Source of the DNA: Saksenaea vasiformis B4078
Lineage: Eukaryota; Mucoromycota; Mucoromycetes; Mucorales; Saksenaeaceae
DNA: 64,000 nucleotides
Assembly (NCBI GenBank): GCA_000697055.1
Contig: JNDT01002127.1
Location: forward strand, 62,001-126,000
Direction of reading: 5' to 3'
Part shown: one piece after another, positions 23,445-40,493 of the stretch
How the letters are laid out: the number at the start of each line of letters is the position of its first letter
Position numbering within the stretch: position 1 is the first letter of the stretch
Position numbers and translations under genes: made by a program
The notes under the pieces: model-generated
Database searches by the model: none
What the model saw: the letters and a program-made list of their open reading frames with translations, nothing else
What the model was told of the DNA's origin: nothing

Positions 23445-26269
23445 GTCCTTTACCTTTTTTTTTTTATTTGGCTGAGTCACAACCTGTAACCCAAGATTAT
23501 ATATATTGTGACAACCAGTGACTCCAATAAAAATAATGCTTTTCGCCGGAAATTGAAAATCCATGGCACATTAAGGGGTCTGATTGCATTATTCGGCCAT
23601 GTCGTTTTTGTATGCTAAGTATCACTAGCAACAGCGAAGAGTCCTCGTTTTACCAATCAGCGAGGAAGACATTGAAAGAAACCAGAATCCTCGGCCATAC
23701 GCCGCTTCGTTCTGAGAAGGAACGATCAAGTACGTAACATCACACATCGACATACAAAAGACAAAACAGGAGATGATTAATGATACATGAAGCATAGGCA
23801 GGACAACATACTTAGTGTCATCGTTAGGAATTTTATAGAATCCTTATGAGACCATCGCATCGTAGCCGAAGGGAAGTCATTTCATTTTCTTGACGAGGTG
23901 GCTGTATTTTGATGCAACTTGAAGAAGGTTCGAAGAGCCGACGGTTCCGTACATGAACCAAAAATGGAAGCCACTGAGCAACAACTTCCTGCAATGGTTA
24001 ACCTTCATGCAGTTCAGTTTCTTGACATTTATATGGGTAGACTGACATCCAGGGAATTGCCACGAATATGTGGTTGAAGAAAGGACGAAACGATGGACGA
24101 CGACAACAAAATTGTGAGAGAGGTACAAGGATCGCGTCCATCATACCGCGCAAGGCGGCCATACCCCTGAAGAGCTTGTGGAGTTGTCAATATCCCACTT
24201 CAACCAGGGCAAAGGGATGTTGTCTAGGGATCGAGTGCAGCATATGATGCCGTTGCGCAGCGAGAGTACGAGAGACACATAACTCTCGGTCTTCTCCCTC
24301 TGAATTTCAAGAAGGAAGCCAGGGAATATATCCAGAATACTGGTGGTGATCTGACGCCGCGTAATCTTTCGCACGTTAGGGCATGTGTTCCCTGCTCTGT
24401 ATGAGTCTGCAAAATGCCCGATAGTCCTTGTCCAATGGCCTATTAAAGACGGAAACTTCCCTCATTTTAGTATGAACCAGGACTGGCTTAACGTAAAGGT
24501 TTACTACAACAGATCATTGATTTATGCAGTTGACGCGCATCCTTCCGACGTCTACTCTGTCAGTATAACAAAAAAACCCCCCAACATATAGAAGTACACA
24601 GACTCACCGAAGTTCAGCCGCGATGTCACGGTCGTGAGGACATGAAAAGCTCGAAAGTTTCCTATCCGGCGTCGCTACTCCGATCATCCATTCGCGCCAT
24701 AGATGGTCTCACACCCCCCTCACAAAGGTGATTCCCTAAAATCAATGTTTGTCCGCGGGGTAGCCTTCAGAGGAAGCTATTTCCCAAACCAAATAACTGA
24801 CCGGCACGTGAGCGATTTGCGGGGAAGCATTTCTGTGCCCATGCATCAGACCATCTTGTTAGATGCAGCGACGTCTTGAGCAGAGCATAGCAACAACAAC
24901 AGCTTCTGTGTTAGTCGAGCCATATTCAACAACGCTGGATACTTAGTATCTGATGCTATAGCGGACGATATCCATGGATTAAGACACGACATGCAACAAC
25001 TGAGACAAGGTTACTCAAAACGTCATGAGGTTTGTGTCCAAAAGGTTTGTGAAACCAAATTGTATCCATCGCGGCATCCATAGGGTGCAGATTTTGCATG
25101 CAGAGAGTAGTTATACTCGAATTTATGACTATGATGAACGAAATATAACATGGTGTAGCCTTGGATACGAAATGCGGGAGGATAGACGCTTGCTTGATAG
25201 ACTGAGTGGAAGTTAGAAAACAAACAGGGACCCACCACGTTACTATCGTTATATGTACGCTATACTCTGTTTGCTACGATTGCGCAAGTCTATCAATCAG
25301 GACCATACAGGAAAGGATAGCTGATACACTGGGGTGACTCTTACCGAATGCTCTCGGGATTGCTGTATGCCATCAAATTAGCGCTGGAGATATTATGAAG
25401 CATGAAAGACTTTGAGAGACCACGGATAACTAATACGCCACATCTTTCGGGAAAGGCGTCTGCTTTAGGATAGTCGCTAGACTTGGTATATCAGATAAAG
25501 CTCCGTCGATCTAGAACCATCTCCGTCAATGACTCGGCCTGGTAGTGGAGAACTTGGATTCGTTTACTGTGTCTTCATGTGGTTACTGCATAGAACATTA
25601 ATCAAATAATTGCATTGTGTGTATTGTTAGACCATGGTACGATGCAAAACACGACAGGCTCGATTAGATAGTCTCTGCTAAACTCCTAAACACGGAAAGA
25701 CTGATCTGCCAAGATTGCACCAACCATCTGAGATTTACATTGAGGTCTATATTTTTTGTTCGAATATAGACCAGTGTATTATGCCCGATTTTTCCTTTCT
25801 CTTGTTGAGTCACCGAAAGCTATGCTCTCCGCTTGTCTTTATGCATCATATCTAAAAATAGCCGGTGCAACAGTGGCAATTTGTGATCTAAAAGATTTAT
25901 GCGCCATCCCCAACATAAAACACATCTCCACTGTTTCCCGAAAATAGAAATCAGAAGCTGCTGCTATCATGTCATGTCAAACGTTGTGTCTGCAGAGGAT
26001 GTTACCGGACAAGTCTTGGCGAATCCATCCCTACAGAAACTGGTCGGTTTCCGAATACCTGAGAACTGGACTTTTTTCCTTTGTACGTCCTTGACATATT
26101 CAAAACAAGTTATCATCTTTTACGAAGTAGACTATTATGCTCTGAGAAGGACCCTGACAGCATCTTTAAAAAGCGTGACAACAGTAGTTCCCTATGCATT
26201 TTACGTGATGAACGTAAAAACTCACCTCAAATTGCACAGACGGAAGATCGCTGAGTTTGAGGCACTGAA
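23445..26269. other. Decayed, transposon-like DNA without an intact gene
   Basis: 2.8 kb in which all frames are short. Frames at 23877-24128 (-), 24141-24374 (-), 24385-24591 (+) and 25756-25947 (+) lack recognisable motifs. The right edge runs into a Tc1/mariner DDE fragment, so part of this is probably the rest of that element. Confidence 0.35.
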
Positions 26270-26375
26270 GGCATCCAAGACGAGCATCATCAGCCAGATG
26301 CGCAGATCGAACATGACCATGTCTTCCTTGATGAATCTGCGTTCCATATCAACATGAAATACAGCATGACATAAT
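26270..26375 (+). pseudogene. Tc1/mariner DDE transposase fragment
   Basis: One frame encodes HDHVFLDESAFHINMKYSMT followed by a stop. VFLDESAFHINMK is the segment around the second catalytic Asp of Tc1/mariner transposases and is identical in core to the copy at 38.75 kb. The upstream sequence is open only in another frame, so the piece is broken. Confidence 0.6.
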
Positions 26376-27192
26376 CTGCGAAATGGACTTCTGCGATAGT
26401 TACTCTGCTAAAAATAAAAGTTTAAGGATGATAACGTTGGGCAGTAATCTCTGTGCCAGGGGCAGCTAAACACAGTCTGGCTGATAGCGACATTGATTTT
26501 GGGAAAAGCGTAACTCTCTATGCGTCGGGTCATAGCCATCTGTACAAGGGCGGAATCCTAAAGTACTGGAGGAGTTTTACCTTCGGAAGCTGCTGTTGTC
26601 TCTCTCTCTCTCCGACAGGGCACATATCCCTTGGCGCCGAACGGTATTGATGCAGCATTGCCAAGACGTTCCTCTTCATGTAGGAGATAACTACTTGATA
26701 AAAAGCTGCAAGGTGTATGTCAAAGTAAGGAACTTCCCCCCCATTCTCATTACAAGCAGAAGTAAAAGTTATGTCACATTGTTTAAAAGCTAGACTTGGC
26801 TGAGATGCCCTAGTTTCATACTGGATGTCATATGCCCTGGCCATAGTGGGCATACCATTCTTATCAAAACATCTCCGTTGATCCGGGATCTTGCTTCGCA
26901 TGCTCGTCTGGAGCGTATTATCGCGATTCGTTCTTCAAATCCACCACCTTTCCTGCTTCTCTATACTGGAGCTTACCAAACAAAAGAATGTGAATTATAT
27001 CGCCAATAGATAATATCACCATCCTTCCACCCAGGAGCCTCCAGTTGATAGTGACGGTTTGCCATTAGACAGGTTATGCACACTGCTATGTAGAAAAGGA
27101 TGGACATCAACTTATTTACCATGCTTGATCAAAGAAAAAGGGAAATGAAGTTTATGATACAATAGGGAAAAAGTTGGGTACGGTACAGCGTT
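26376..27192. other. No gene recognised
   Basis: Overlapping short frames on both strands at 26453-26650 and 26530-26901 have no family signature. The stretch contains a TCTCTC run at about 26600. It precedes the 3' end of thymidylate synthase. Confidence 0.35.
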
Positions 27193-28165
<973 letters not shown>

Positions 28166-28188
28166 GTTCGTGGTGGAAAAGTTAAAAA

Positions 28189-28230
28189 CGCGTCTGCGAT
28201 CGCAACTAATCGCGTCCCAAGTGTCGCGTC
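28189..28230 (-). promoter_or_regulatory. Three MluI-box (MCB) motifs upstream of thymidylate synthase
   Basis: GACGCG occurs three times on the gene's sense strand (plus-strand CGCGTC at 28189-28194, 28211-28216 and 28225-28230); the nearest is part of a perfect ACGCGT at 28188-28193. They lie 23-65 bases before the ATG at 28165. In yeast, MCB elements bound by MBF drive G1/S transcription, and CDC21 is a classic target. Function here is inferred from motif and gene identity. Confidence 0.6.
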
Positions 28231-29037
28231 ACAACACGCATCCTGGTCTGACTTGACAACCAATGAAAATCCCTTTACAGCTGCGCGGATGTTCAGCTTT
28301 GATGTCCTTCACAGCATTGAAAAGTCAGCTTATTAATCCGTACCAAAGGCATTCTGTTCTTGAAACGTCATCGATGTACCCGACGGTATCTAATTGATCG
28401 ATGTGCTCGACTCTTTTCGACCAATATAGGCCATCATTTATTTTTTGCGGCATATTATGCACCAGCTGCGTAAATTGCACTGGAACTCTCGAATAATTGC
28501 ACAGCCACTTTGCTTTATTAAACGCATTTGTCTCACGCTTCTATTATCAGCCACAGTGAGAGTCAGGGCGTAACAGATGTCACGAAATGAAGTCAGAGAC
28601 GTCATGGTACGTGCAATCATTGATAGATATTGCATGTCTAAAGATACCAACAAATAGGTACACAGTCGCCACATGGCTTTTAATGTTACCCCCATATCTG
28701 CTGTTGACCAATGACGGATGGTTACCAAAGAGTTTGGTGTGCGAGATTCCTGCAAACCTCAAGTGTTTCAGAGAAACCGATTAACCCCTTCTGTTATGAA
28801 ATTATGAATTTACCGATTTCTCCTGTTTGAGGCGTAGCATCCTCCAATCGGTTTAATAGTACAATAACAAGGGTAGGAAACTCCTGATGTACTTTGGAGG
28901 CGTATGGTGTTCTCAGGAATAGGTGTCACTGCGATCTAATGCCTCTGTATCAATCATAGGCACCCATAAAATGCGACATCATACGTATTGGGAAAGATGT
29001 GGTAAAGAATATTTAGTAAATGTGTTTTAAGTACAAA
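28231..29037. other. No gene recognised
   Basis: 800 bases between the start of thymidylate synthase and the 3' end of homocysteine synthase. Short frames at 28438-28784 on both strands have no recognisable domain. Confidence 0.4.
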
Positions 29038-32935
<3,898 letters not shown>

Positions 32936-33005
32936 TTTTCGCGATTTAGTGACGTATGGTCACGCGCCACGAAATTTTTATTTGCTCGTGGGACGCGTTT
33001 CGCGC
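32936..33005 (+). promoter_or_regulatory. MluI-box and E2F-like motifs upstream of RPA1
   Basis: A perfect ACGCGT at 32993-32998 is fused to TTTCGCGC at 32998-33005. CACGCGCC lies at 32961 and TTTTCGCG at 32936. All lie within 95 bases of the ATG at 33028. MCB-bound MBF, or E2F in other eukaryotes, activates replication genes through such sites. Inferred from motif plus gene identity. Confidence 0.6.
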
Positions 33006-33027
33006 AGAACTCGCTACTTGAACAACG

Positions 33028-35528
33028 ATGGCACAGCTCACTGAAGGATCTATTAAGGCGCTTTACGACGATGATAAGGACAATGCTTTGTACAAGTTCC
33101 CAGTTCTTCAATTGGTTAATATAAAGCCAGTGCCTGCAAGCAATGGAACTCGTTACAGGTACGTGTTCAGGCCACCAACAACCAGACGCTCATGATTTTC
33201 ACTCAGAGTCATTATTTCTGACGGAATCTCTTACATGCAAGGTCAAATCATTTGCAGAATACGATGATTTTTGTTACTAAATTTTTAATTGCAGCCATGT
33301 TTTCGAACCAATTGACTGGTGCTGTTGAGAAGGAGGAAGTGATCCGATACTCTGTTGTGCGTCTCGGCGAATTTGTGTGTAATAAACTCAACAACCGAAG
33401 GTAAGCTTGATCTCGTTGATGTGCTCGTGCTCATGGGGACCGATCAGAGTTGTGATCATTATCTCCTTGGACGTTGTCAATCGCGATTTCGGCCAAAGAA
33501 TCGGCAGCCCTCAATCTCTTGAAGCGCCAAGTCAAAACTCACCACAGGCCCAACCAAGTTCCGCAGCACCACCACCTGCAACAACAACTGAAGCGCAGCA
33601 ACCCATGTTCATGCAATCGAACACGAGCTATGCAGCTCCAACAGGAAGAGTCAATCCGCAGCTGGAAGCATCTTTGTTCCCCATCAAGGCCCTTAACCCC
33701 TACCAAAACAAGTACGGACGTAAAAGCGATTTTTACTTTGTTCACCAATTTCCATTTTTGCAGATGGACGATTAAAGCTAGGGTAACTCAGAAATCGGAT
33801 ATCAAGCATTGGCACAATGCCAGATCGGATGGAAAACTCTTCAGCGTGAATTTGTTGGATAAATCTGTACGTAATCCAATGCAGGTCGCGTATCATAGTT
33901 AACACAAGGTTTGCAGGGTGAGATTAAGGCTACTGCTTTCAACGATCAAGTGGATCGCTTGTACCACATTCTGGAGGAAGGCAAAGTAAGTTGACCTGGG
34001 ATCCATTAGCTTTTCTGATGTACGTATCAATTAGGTGTACTACATCTCTAGGGCTAGAGTGTCCATGGCAAAGAAGCAGTTTTCGACGCTGGATAACGAG
34101 TACGAACTGAGTTTCGATCACGGAACTGAGATCGAAGTGGTAGGTGTTCGACCGACGCCAACGTTTCTAATGCGACATGCTTAGTGTTCCGATGAAGCCG
34201 CAGTTCCTCAAATGAACTTCAGCTTTATCAAGATTGCGGATATCGATAACCAAGAAAAAGGCAGCACAATCGGTACGGAATTAAATGGCATCAAAGAAAA
34301 GGGAACTTTGGGAGCTCAACTGTTCGTGGATTAGATGTCCTTGGTGTGGTAAAGGAGGATATGGGCGCTCAAGAGATTGTTTCCAAAGCAACCGGAAGAC
34401 CAGTAAGGAGGTGATGTCCCTTTTTCTATTTAGTTCATACGATTGTTTTCTACAGACCAAGAAGAGAGAAGTGATTATTGTGGATGATAGCCAGAAGCAG
34501 ATCAGATTGACGCTTTGGGACCGTCTCGCAGAACAATTTGATTCATCTGGTAGTCCAATTGTGGCTATTAAGGGTGCTCGTGTTAGTGACTTTGGCGGAC
34601 GATCGCTCTCTCTTTCCAGCAGTGGTCAAATGAAGGTTAACCCAGACATCCCCGAACGACAGCAGCTTGCACAATGGTAAGAAAGATAGCTGATTCTTTG
34701 CAAAGGGAAATGCTCAAGAATCGTGCAGGTATAACACGATTGGTTCTTCTGCTACATATGAGACATTCACGAATGGACAAGCATCTGGTGTTGTCAGTCA
34801 GCGTTCCACTGGAAAAATCAGCCTTCAACAAGTGAAGTCGGAAAATCTCGGCATGTCCGATCGGGTATGTGTTGTTGTGCTGGGTGCTTTTGTCACTGTC
34901 AATGCTGAACGTTGAGATTTGAACTAGGCTGATTACTTTATGGTGCGGGGTACCATCGTGTACATGAGACAAGAGAACCCGACATATCCATCTTGTCCAA
35001 CCTGCATGAAGAAGGTGGTACAGGAAGATATGGGATGGCGATGTGAGAAATGTCAAGTTACTCACGAAGCGCCCAAATGGAGGTACGGTTTACCTACTTT
35101 AGATGGCTGTTTGTATAACGGATGGTAATTTTTGCTGTTGCAACAGATATCTTTTGACGATTAGTGTGGAGGATGCATCGGCACAGATATTCATGAATGC
35201 CTTCGATGAAATCGGTGCTCAAGTGTTGGGCACAACTGCAAACGACCTTATGGCATTAAAGGAGAACGATTCAGATGCCTATCAAAAGACGTTTACAAAG
35301 GCACTTTTCAAGACGTATAATATCAAAGCCAGGGCCAAGTCGGAGACATATAATGTAAGACAACGTTACAGATATGGTATCTGGGATTTCCATCTCGCAT
35401 ACTCATCCATGCATTGTTTTTCTCAGGCCACTACTCGTGTCAAGTATCAAATCGTGGAAGTTGCTCTCATTGATTATGTGAAGGAAGGACAAGAATTAGT
35501 TGCGGCTGTTGACAAACTTGTCTTGTAA
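33028..35528 (+). CDS. RFA1: Replication protein A 70 kDa subunit
   Basis: Largest subunit of the single-strand DNA-binding RPA complex used in replication, repair and recombination. About twelve exons with short introns. Order: N-terminal OB fold ([27 protein letters not shown]), a Pro/Gln/Ala-rich linker ([20 protein letters not shown]), DNA-binding domain A beginning [19 protein letters not shown] with [12 protein letters not shown], domain B with [11 protein letters not shown] and [18 protein letters not shown], and domain C with a C4 zinc ribbon (CPTCMKKV...WRCEKC) and [17 protein letters not shown]. The end [20 protein letters not shown] is typical. All RPA1 domains are present, about 620 residues. 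Confidence 0.93.
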
Positions 35529-35608
35529 GAAAGCTTAGCGTTATGATTTGGATAGCAGTGAATTACAAAAAAGTCACAAGGATATCATCTTTCGACACAG
35601 ACACACAC

Positions 35609-35701
35609 ACACTCTCTCTCTTTCTCCTTCCTTTCTCCGTTCCTTTTTTTTTTAACTTTCTGTTTTCTTTTTTCTTTTGGTCCTTGGACCACTCTATTAA
35701 C
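35609..35701 (+). promoter_or_regulatory. Pyrimidine-rich leader of the IMD-domain gene
   Basis: A CT-repeat-containing pyrimidine tract leads to the ATG at 35702, like the leaders of five other genes here. The in-frame reading from 35543 translates this tract into Phe/Ser/Leu runs and is rejected as coding. Confidence 0.5.
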
Positions 35702-37327
35702 ATGTCCTTTTTATCACCTCATTTACAACCAACCTGTACTTCCATGTTACCACCTAACAGCTGTTACAACAGCGATCCAACATCCGTTGCTTCCGATTCG
35801 TTATGTGGTCGTCGTGCCATGTCGGTCATGTCTTGTACTAGTTATCAATATACATCCACTACTCGTGGGGGCTCATTGGACAATGCTTCCATTCATTCAG
35901 AACCAGCACTTCCAGAGGACTTTCTCTATCTTTCTAAGCAAGACATTAAGACTTCTTTGGAGTCATATGAGGATCTAATATCAGCCGCCAAAGTATACCG
36001 AGAACATATGATACAGTTGGCCGGGGCAGCTGCAGGATTCGGCTATGCCCTTGAAAAGGTGGCGCACAGTAAAACAGCAGCAGAAACAGGTGAAAATATA
36101 CGTACTATATCCCTCAGCATTTGTACTGAACAGTAAAAAAAAAAAAAGGCCAGGGAATGCAGGCTGCGGCAGGATTACAGCTATTATTATCCAATCATCA
36201 ACAGATACTTGTAAAGAATGATCTTCTTTTCTTTTTTTCTACCAACTGATAAAAGAGGATAGAGTGATATGTTTTATAAAGCCTTTGAACAACCCCTGGC
36301 AGAACATCTTGAACATCACAAACAGGTTATACAGGTAAGGTTCTATTTGTTTGTTGTTTAGTGGACAACATAAAGAACAGCAAGAAAGAATGTGCTCGGG
36401 ACCCATGACCTGACTCGTTGTTCTATTCTTTTTTAGCAAAGTCAAGAAAACTATGAGTCGGCGCTCAAGGTGATGAGTAAGAAGATTCGTGACACAGAGG
36501 CTAAAAATATGAAAAATGGAAGAAAAGGCAAACGAGGTAGATATAGCAAATTTTTGATTTTGAAGGATTACTTTTTTAAATCTTTTTTTTTTTTGTGGGA
36601 CAGATATCCGACAGTTTCGGCAGGCGCTTCAGGATCTTACACGTCAGGTAGACGAGGTGGACCGCATTAAAAGTGATTATCAACGGCATATCATTGATAT
36701 GGAGAGAAGGCATAACCATCTTGTCTTGGGAAAATTATCAACGATTGTGCGTGCACAGGTGGATATCTATGAACGGATTTCAAACAAGGGACTTGCAGAT
36801 CCTGTACTTGAACAGGTAAAATTCGCGTAAACCAAAATAACCACCACTCACAACGTTCTCGAAAGATGATCGCCCAAAATCCCGATCCTTTCTGTGCTTA
36901 CTCCACCACGGCCGACGAACCGAACGAGATTTTTACGGTACTGCCTCCTATATCACTGATTGATACCAAAACACCTACGCCCTACATTGGTCAGGAGTTT
37001 GGCGATGAGAATGCGTATGGCTTTTCTCCTGCACCGTTACTACCAGAGTTTCAATCAGGTCAAGAGGAAGAAGAAGAGGAGGAGGAGGAGATGAAAAAAT
37101 CATTCTACAAGTTGACGAGGTTACGCGAAACAGCGTGGTCCGAGAAAACTGCAAAAGAAGACGAGACGAATGATAGGATACTGGTCAAAGATATGTCAAC
37201 AGAAGAAGATGAAGATGATGGGAGTAGCGACGGACAATGGGATCGGTTTTCGCATAAGGGCCGAAAAGAGACAGCAATAGGCACGCATAAGGACACTACA
37301 GAGAAGGCATCTAGCCAACCTGATTGA
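35702..37327 (+). CDS. IMD/Ivy1-like membrane-binding protein
   Basis: About five exons. The N-terminus is Ser/Thr-rich (MSFLSPHLQPTCTSMLPPNS). A helical inverse-BAR-like region follows: LYLSKQDIKTSLESYEDLIS, AAKVYREHMIQLAGAAAGFG, ALEKVAHSKTA, LQLLLSNHQQIL, QPLAEHLEHHKQVIQQSQEN, and RQALQDLTRQVDEVDRIKSD. These blocks match the I-BAR-like fold of fungal Ivy1, a phospholipid- and Ypt7-binding protein of the vacuole surface. The C-terminal third is acidic and disordered with a Glu run (37071-37089). Gene start is 174 bases after the RPA1 stop, same strand. Function by family; the name Ivy1 is tentative. Confidence 0.7.
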
Positions 37328-38061
37328 AACAACAGAAACTTTGTCTATCCAGCTTTGTATATAACGTATTTGGGGTTTCGCATCAAAGTTTGTGGATGCG
37401 TCGGAGCAAACGATAGCATGTGCAACTTTAGGGCTCGTAGTTGTTATACATGTCATGGGATGAATGCGGTTCCGGTTCAAACTGGAAGCATCAGGCCAAA
37501 TTGAACTTTCCTTTATAGATCAAACAATGACGGATATTATTTTGGAGAAAGATAATAAAAAAAAATGCTGGTTCGCCTCTTCAAAAAGTGCATCATTCAA
37601 GTGCATGTGTTATCTTTGCGATGAATGAAACGGGTGCCCTATCACAAAAGTTCAACCAAAGTTAGGTAACACACATGGCATTGACATGGATGTCCTTTTT
37701 TTATTTTTATTTTTATTGTGGGGTAAATGCCGACATTTTAAATTTTCAAGCCGTCAGTTATTGCCTGGTTTTTTTTTTTTTACGTAAAGTCATGGCATGT
37801 CAGTGATTTTTCATCGGATCCTGATCCGGGAAGGAAAGAAGGATGTACTGTTAAGAGGCCTGCATATGTCAGGCACTCCGCCATCTGACGACTATTTTTG
37901 GGGGTGGGGTTCCTCTAAGTTTATTATCACTTAGCTAATTCTCTGTTCACCAAAAGATGCAAAGGATGACCCTATCATGCTTTTCATAGAAGCTTTTGAC
38001 AAAACCCGAGACTCAAACGAGTTTTCCATGCACATGATAGCAGGAGACATAGATTAACGTT
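37328..38061. other. No gene recognised
   Basis: Downstream flank of the IMD gene. It contains A/T homopolymers near 37557, 37697-37719 and 37769-37781 and nothing with coding character. Confidence 0.4.
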
Positions 38062-38064
38062 TGC

Positions 38065-38118
<54 letters not shown>
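38062..38118. repeat. Compound (TG)n(GA)n microsatellite
   Basis: About ten TG units run directly into about seventeen GA units. Frames across it translate into Cys-Val and Arg-Glu alternation and are not genes. Confidence 0.95.
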
Positions 38119-38120
<2 letters not shown>

Positions 38121-38551
38121 AACATTATTTTGCCTTTATTTTTCTCAGGTGGTCAAACTTCTCTTCTCTGTGTACGAAACATGGAGGTGCACAAACTTCG
38201 CAAATGCATCTCGACTTCCCATAGCGTTCTCATTCCCTCTGTCCACATGATAGTATATCAATTTTTCCCTGGCACAACCCTTTTCCTCTATTAACCATTC
38301 ATAGCTTACCCGCAATAGTAGTAAGTTTGTCATCACGTAGTAAGCAACCCGGCAACCTGGAGCCGTGGCCTGCTACGTTGCTGATTCTATGCATTGCGTC
38401 TCGCTGAATCCTTTTAAGGATGAGGTAAGACGATGACTGTTTTATTTTCCCTTTTCCCTTTTTACCGTTGGGCCTATTACGTCGATATGAAAAACTTCTA
38501 ACATGACTGAGTTTCTTCGACTTGATCCTGGCGCCATCAAATCCTTAAATC
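38119..38551. other. No gene recognised
   Basis: Between the microsatellite and the Tc1/mariner pseudogene. It may include the decayed 5' part of the transposon; I could not identify the helix-turn-helix domain here. Confidence 0.35.
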
Positions 38552-39330
38552 ATGAGACTATTTGAGCAACGAAAGAACGAGGGGCCAAATGAAGCCGTTC
38601 CTACGAAAGGTGGACAAAGAAATGTTGTCGATGAGAACGGTATACCTGAACCTATGGAATATATCGTTGACCAGGAACGATTTGCTTTTGAGACGATTAG
38701 TTTGCATGCTCAACACGTGCAAGTGGGAACAAACTGCTACGGACTTCCTGACCAATTGTGTGTTCCTCGACGAGTCTGCATTTCATATAAACATGAAACA
38801 TACAAGGGCTTGGTCTAAGAAAGGTACTCCTGCTATTGTTACCCTTTAAATTACGAGAGAAAAGACTACAGCTATATTGGGTGCTAACTCTGCTTCAGGT
38901 TTAATGAGAGTAAATGTGAGAATACCGAGGCCTGTTAAGAAGAGATAGACTGGACAGGAATCTGGATATGTGAGTAATGGCACTGTTACGGGCCACTATA
39001 TTGGCTTTTTGAAAGACACTGTGGATGAAACGACCAGTACCGTAAGTGAAAGGTCACTACCCCATTATAGACAACGTTCCTATGGAGGATGGTTGTGTCT
39101 CTCAGAACGTCCGAAAGTTGAGTGAATGCTGCGTGTTTGTACATCACACGTCATCTCTTTCGTAAGACCCTTTCTAAACAAATAAAATGAGTGCGTCCTC
39201 CTCAGAAACGTTTGTACTATCGTGAAGCAGCGATCATTACGACCAACCTTATCTCTTAGAACATCGGCAGCCGCTCAGATGTTGCATATGTATTCGTCAT
39301 CTTTTGATTTGGAAAATGATTACATATCTA
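38552..39330 (+). pseudogene. Tc1/mariner DDE transposase pseudogene
   Basis: Broken DDE_3-type transposase. Recognisable in order: TDFLTNCVFLDESAFHINMK (region of a catalytic Asp), HTRAWSKKGTPAIV, then after a stop TTAILGANSASGLMRVNVRI, SNGTVTGHYIGFLKDTVDE, and HYPIIDNVPM in another frame (equivalent of the HYxxMDNAPIH catalytic segment). VKQRSLRPTLSLRTSAA at the end corresponds to the C-terminal K-KREK-L--R region. At least three stops or frame changes separate these blocks, so it cannot make a working transposase. Confidence 0.82.
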
Positions 39331-39583
39331 CAAAACTTCTGGACAATCGCCTATTCACAAGTCTGAAGATATTACGGAGTATAGTTAAGTTTTCACTGCT
39401 TCGTCAAATGGATAGTCGACATAGCTCTTTTCATCTCCGGAATAGTAAGTGGATAAGTCACCATAGTTCAATAGCCAGTCAGTTCTGAGACGGTTTATAG
39501 ATCGGGTTTGGAAATGAAATCACGATCGAAGCTGACAAGCACCTTTGGATCAACCGAAATTAACGTGAAAGCCGATTCGCGTA
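39331..39583. other. No gene recognised
   Basis: Short spacer between two pseudogenes, possibly the 3' end of the transposon. No terminal inverted repeat was located. Confidence 0.35.
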
Positions 39584-40493
39584 TTATGTCCCTCTTACGG
39601 ATCCAGACACCACGCCACAAGCGCGAATCCATTCCAAGTTCTCCTCGATAATTGATTTACCAGAGGCGTTCTTGGTTTCCTTCTGTGCGTCCAGCGTATG
39701 TACATAAGCCAATTCCTTTCCTGCATCCGCGTGTTTCTGGAGTTCAGCAAGCGCATAAGCGTATTGAGACACCGCTAATGGATCGACCGTCATACTACCA
39801 AAGGCGTTGTAAGGAGAGAGCCTCACGGCAACCTGGTCCGCACCCACAGCTTCAATGAGACCGTCAATCGCCTCAAGCAAAAATCGAGCGCGGTTCTCGA
39901 TTGATCCACCATACTCGTCTGTGCGCTGATTGTCCAGATTCTCATTCAAAAATTACTCAAAGATATAGCCATTTGCACCGTGGATTTCAACACCGTCAGC
40001 TCCCGCTTCAATCGCATCTTTTCCGGCGGTAATAAAGTCCTGCACATACTCTTTGACCTGGCGATTGTCAAGGCGCGAACCTTTTGAGAGTTGTCATCAA
40101 TGGCGGGGCAGTCAGCGGAAGAGACTGCATCGAATCCAAATAATTTGGTATAGCAAGTGAAGACTTCCCGAGACTCCACAGCTGAACAAAAACACAAGAC
40201 TTTTTGCCATGGACTGCATCTAACACCTTCTTCCATCTGGCCAACTGTTCCTTGTTCCATAGGCCTGGAACGTTTCTGTAACCGCCTATTCTTTCTGTAA
40301 CAAATGTGCCTTCGGTCATGAGCAATGTTCCTGGACGGCTCACGCGCTGTTCGCAGTATTTGGCAATAATATCGGTGGAAACATGCGCAGCAGGGGGGGG
40401 GGGGGCACGGAATCAGGTCCAAGTCGCCATAGCGATCCTGCGCTGAAGAGCAATTTTACGAAGGTCGATTGGAGCAAGAAGATTTTGAGTCAT
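39584..40493 (-). pseudogene. Old Yellow Enzyme (FMN ene-reductase) pseudogene
   Basis: Decayed NADPH/flavin-dependent oxidoreductase. It starts with an intact MTQNLLAPIDLRKIALQRRI, but the next block MA.WT*FRA carries TGA where the family has Arg. A run of 13 C on the sense strand (plus 40393-40405) shifts frame. SRPGTLLMTEGTFVTERIGG, GLWNKEQLARWKKVLDAVHG and FVQLWSLGK follow. Further frame changes precede GADGVEIHGANGYIFE, then a TAA where Gln (of Q-FLNEN) is expected, then NQRTDEYGGSIENRARFLLE. The reading ends soon after YVHTLDAQ..., lacking roughly the last 120 residues. At least two nonsense codons, three frameshifts and a 3' truncation mark it as dead. Confidence 0.88.

Noticed and set aside
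38061..38294. Open frames with Cys-Val and Arg-Glu runs
   Set aside because: Translation of the (TG)n(GA)n microsatellite.
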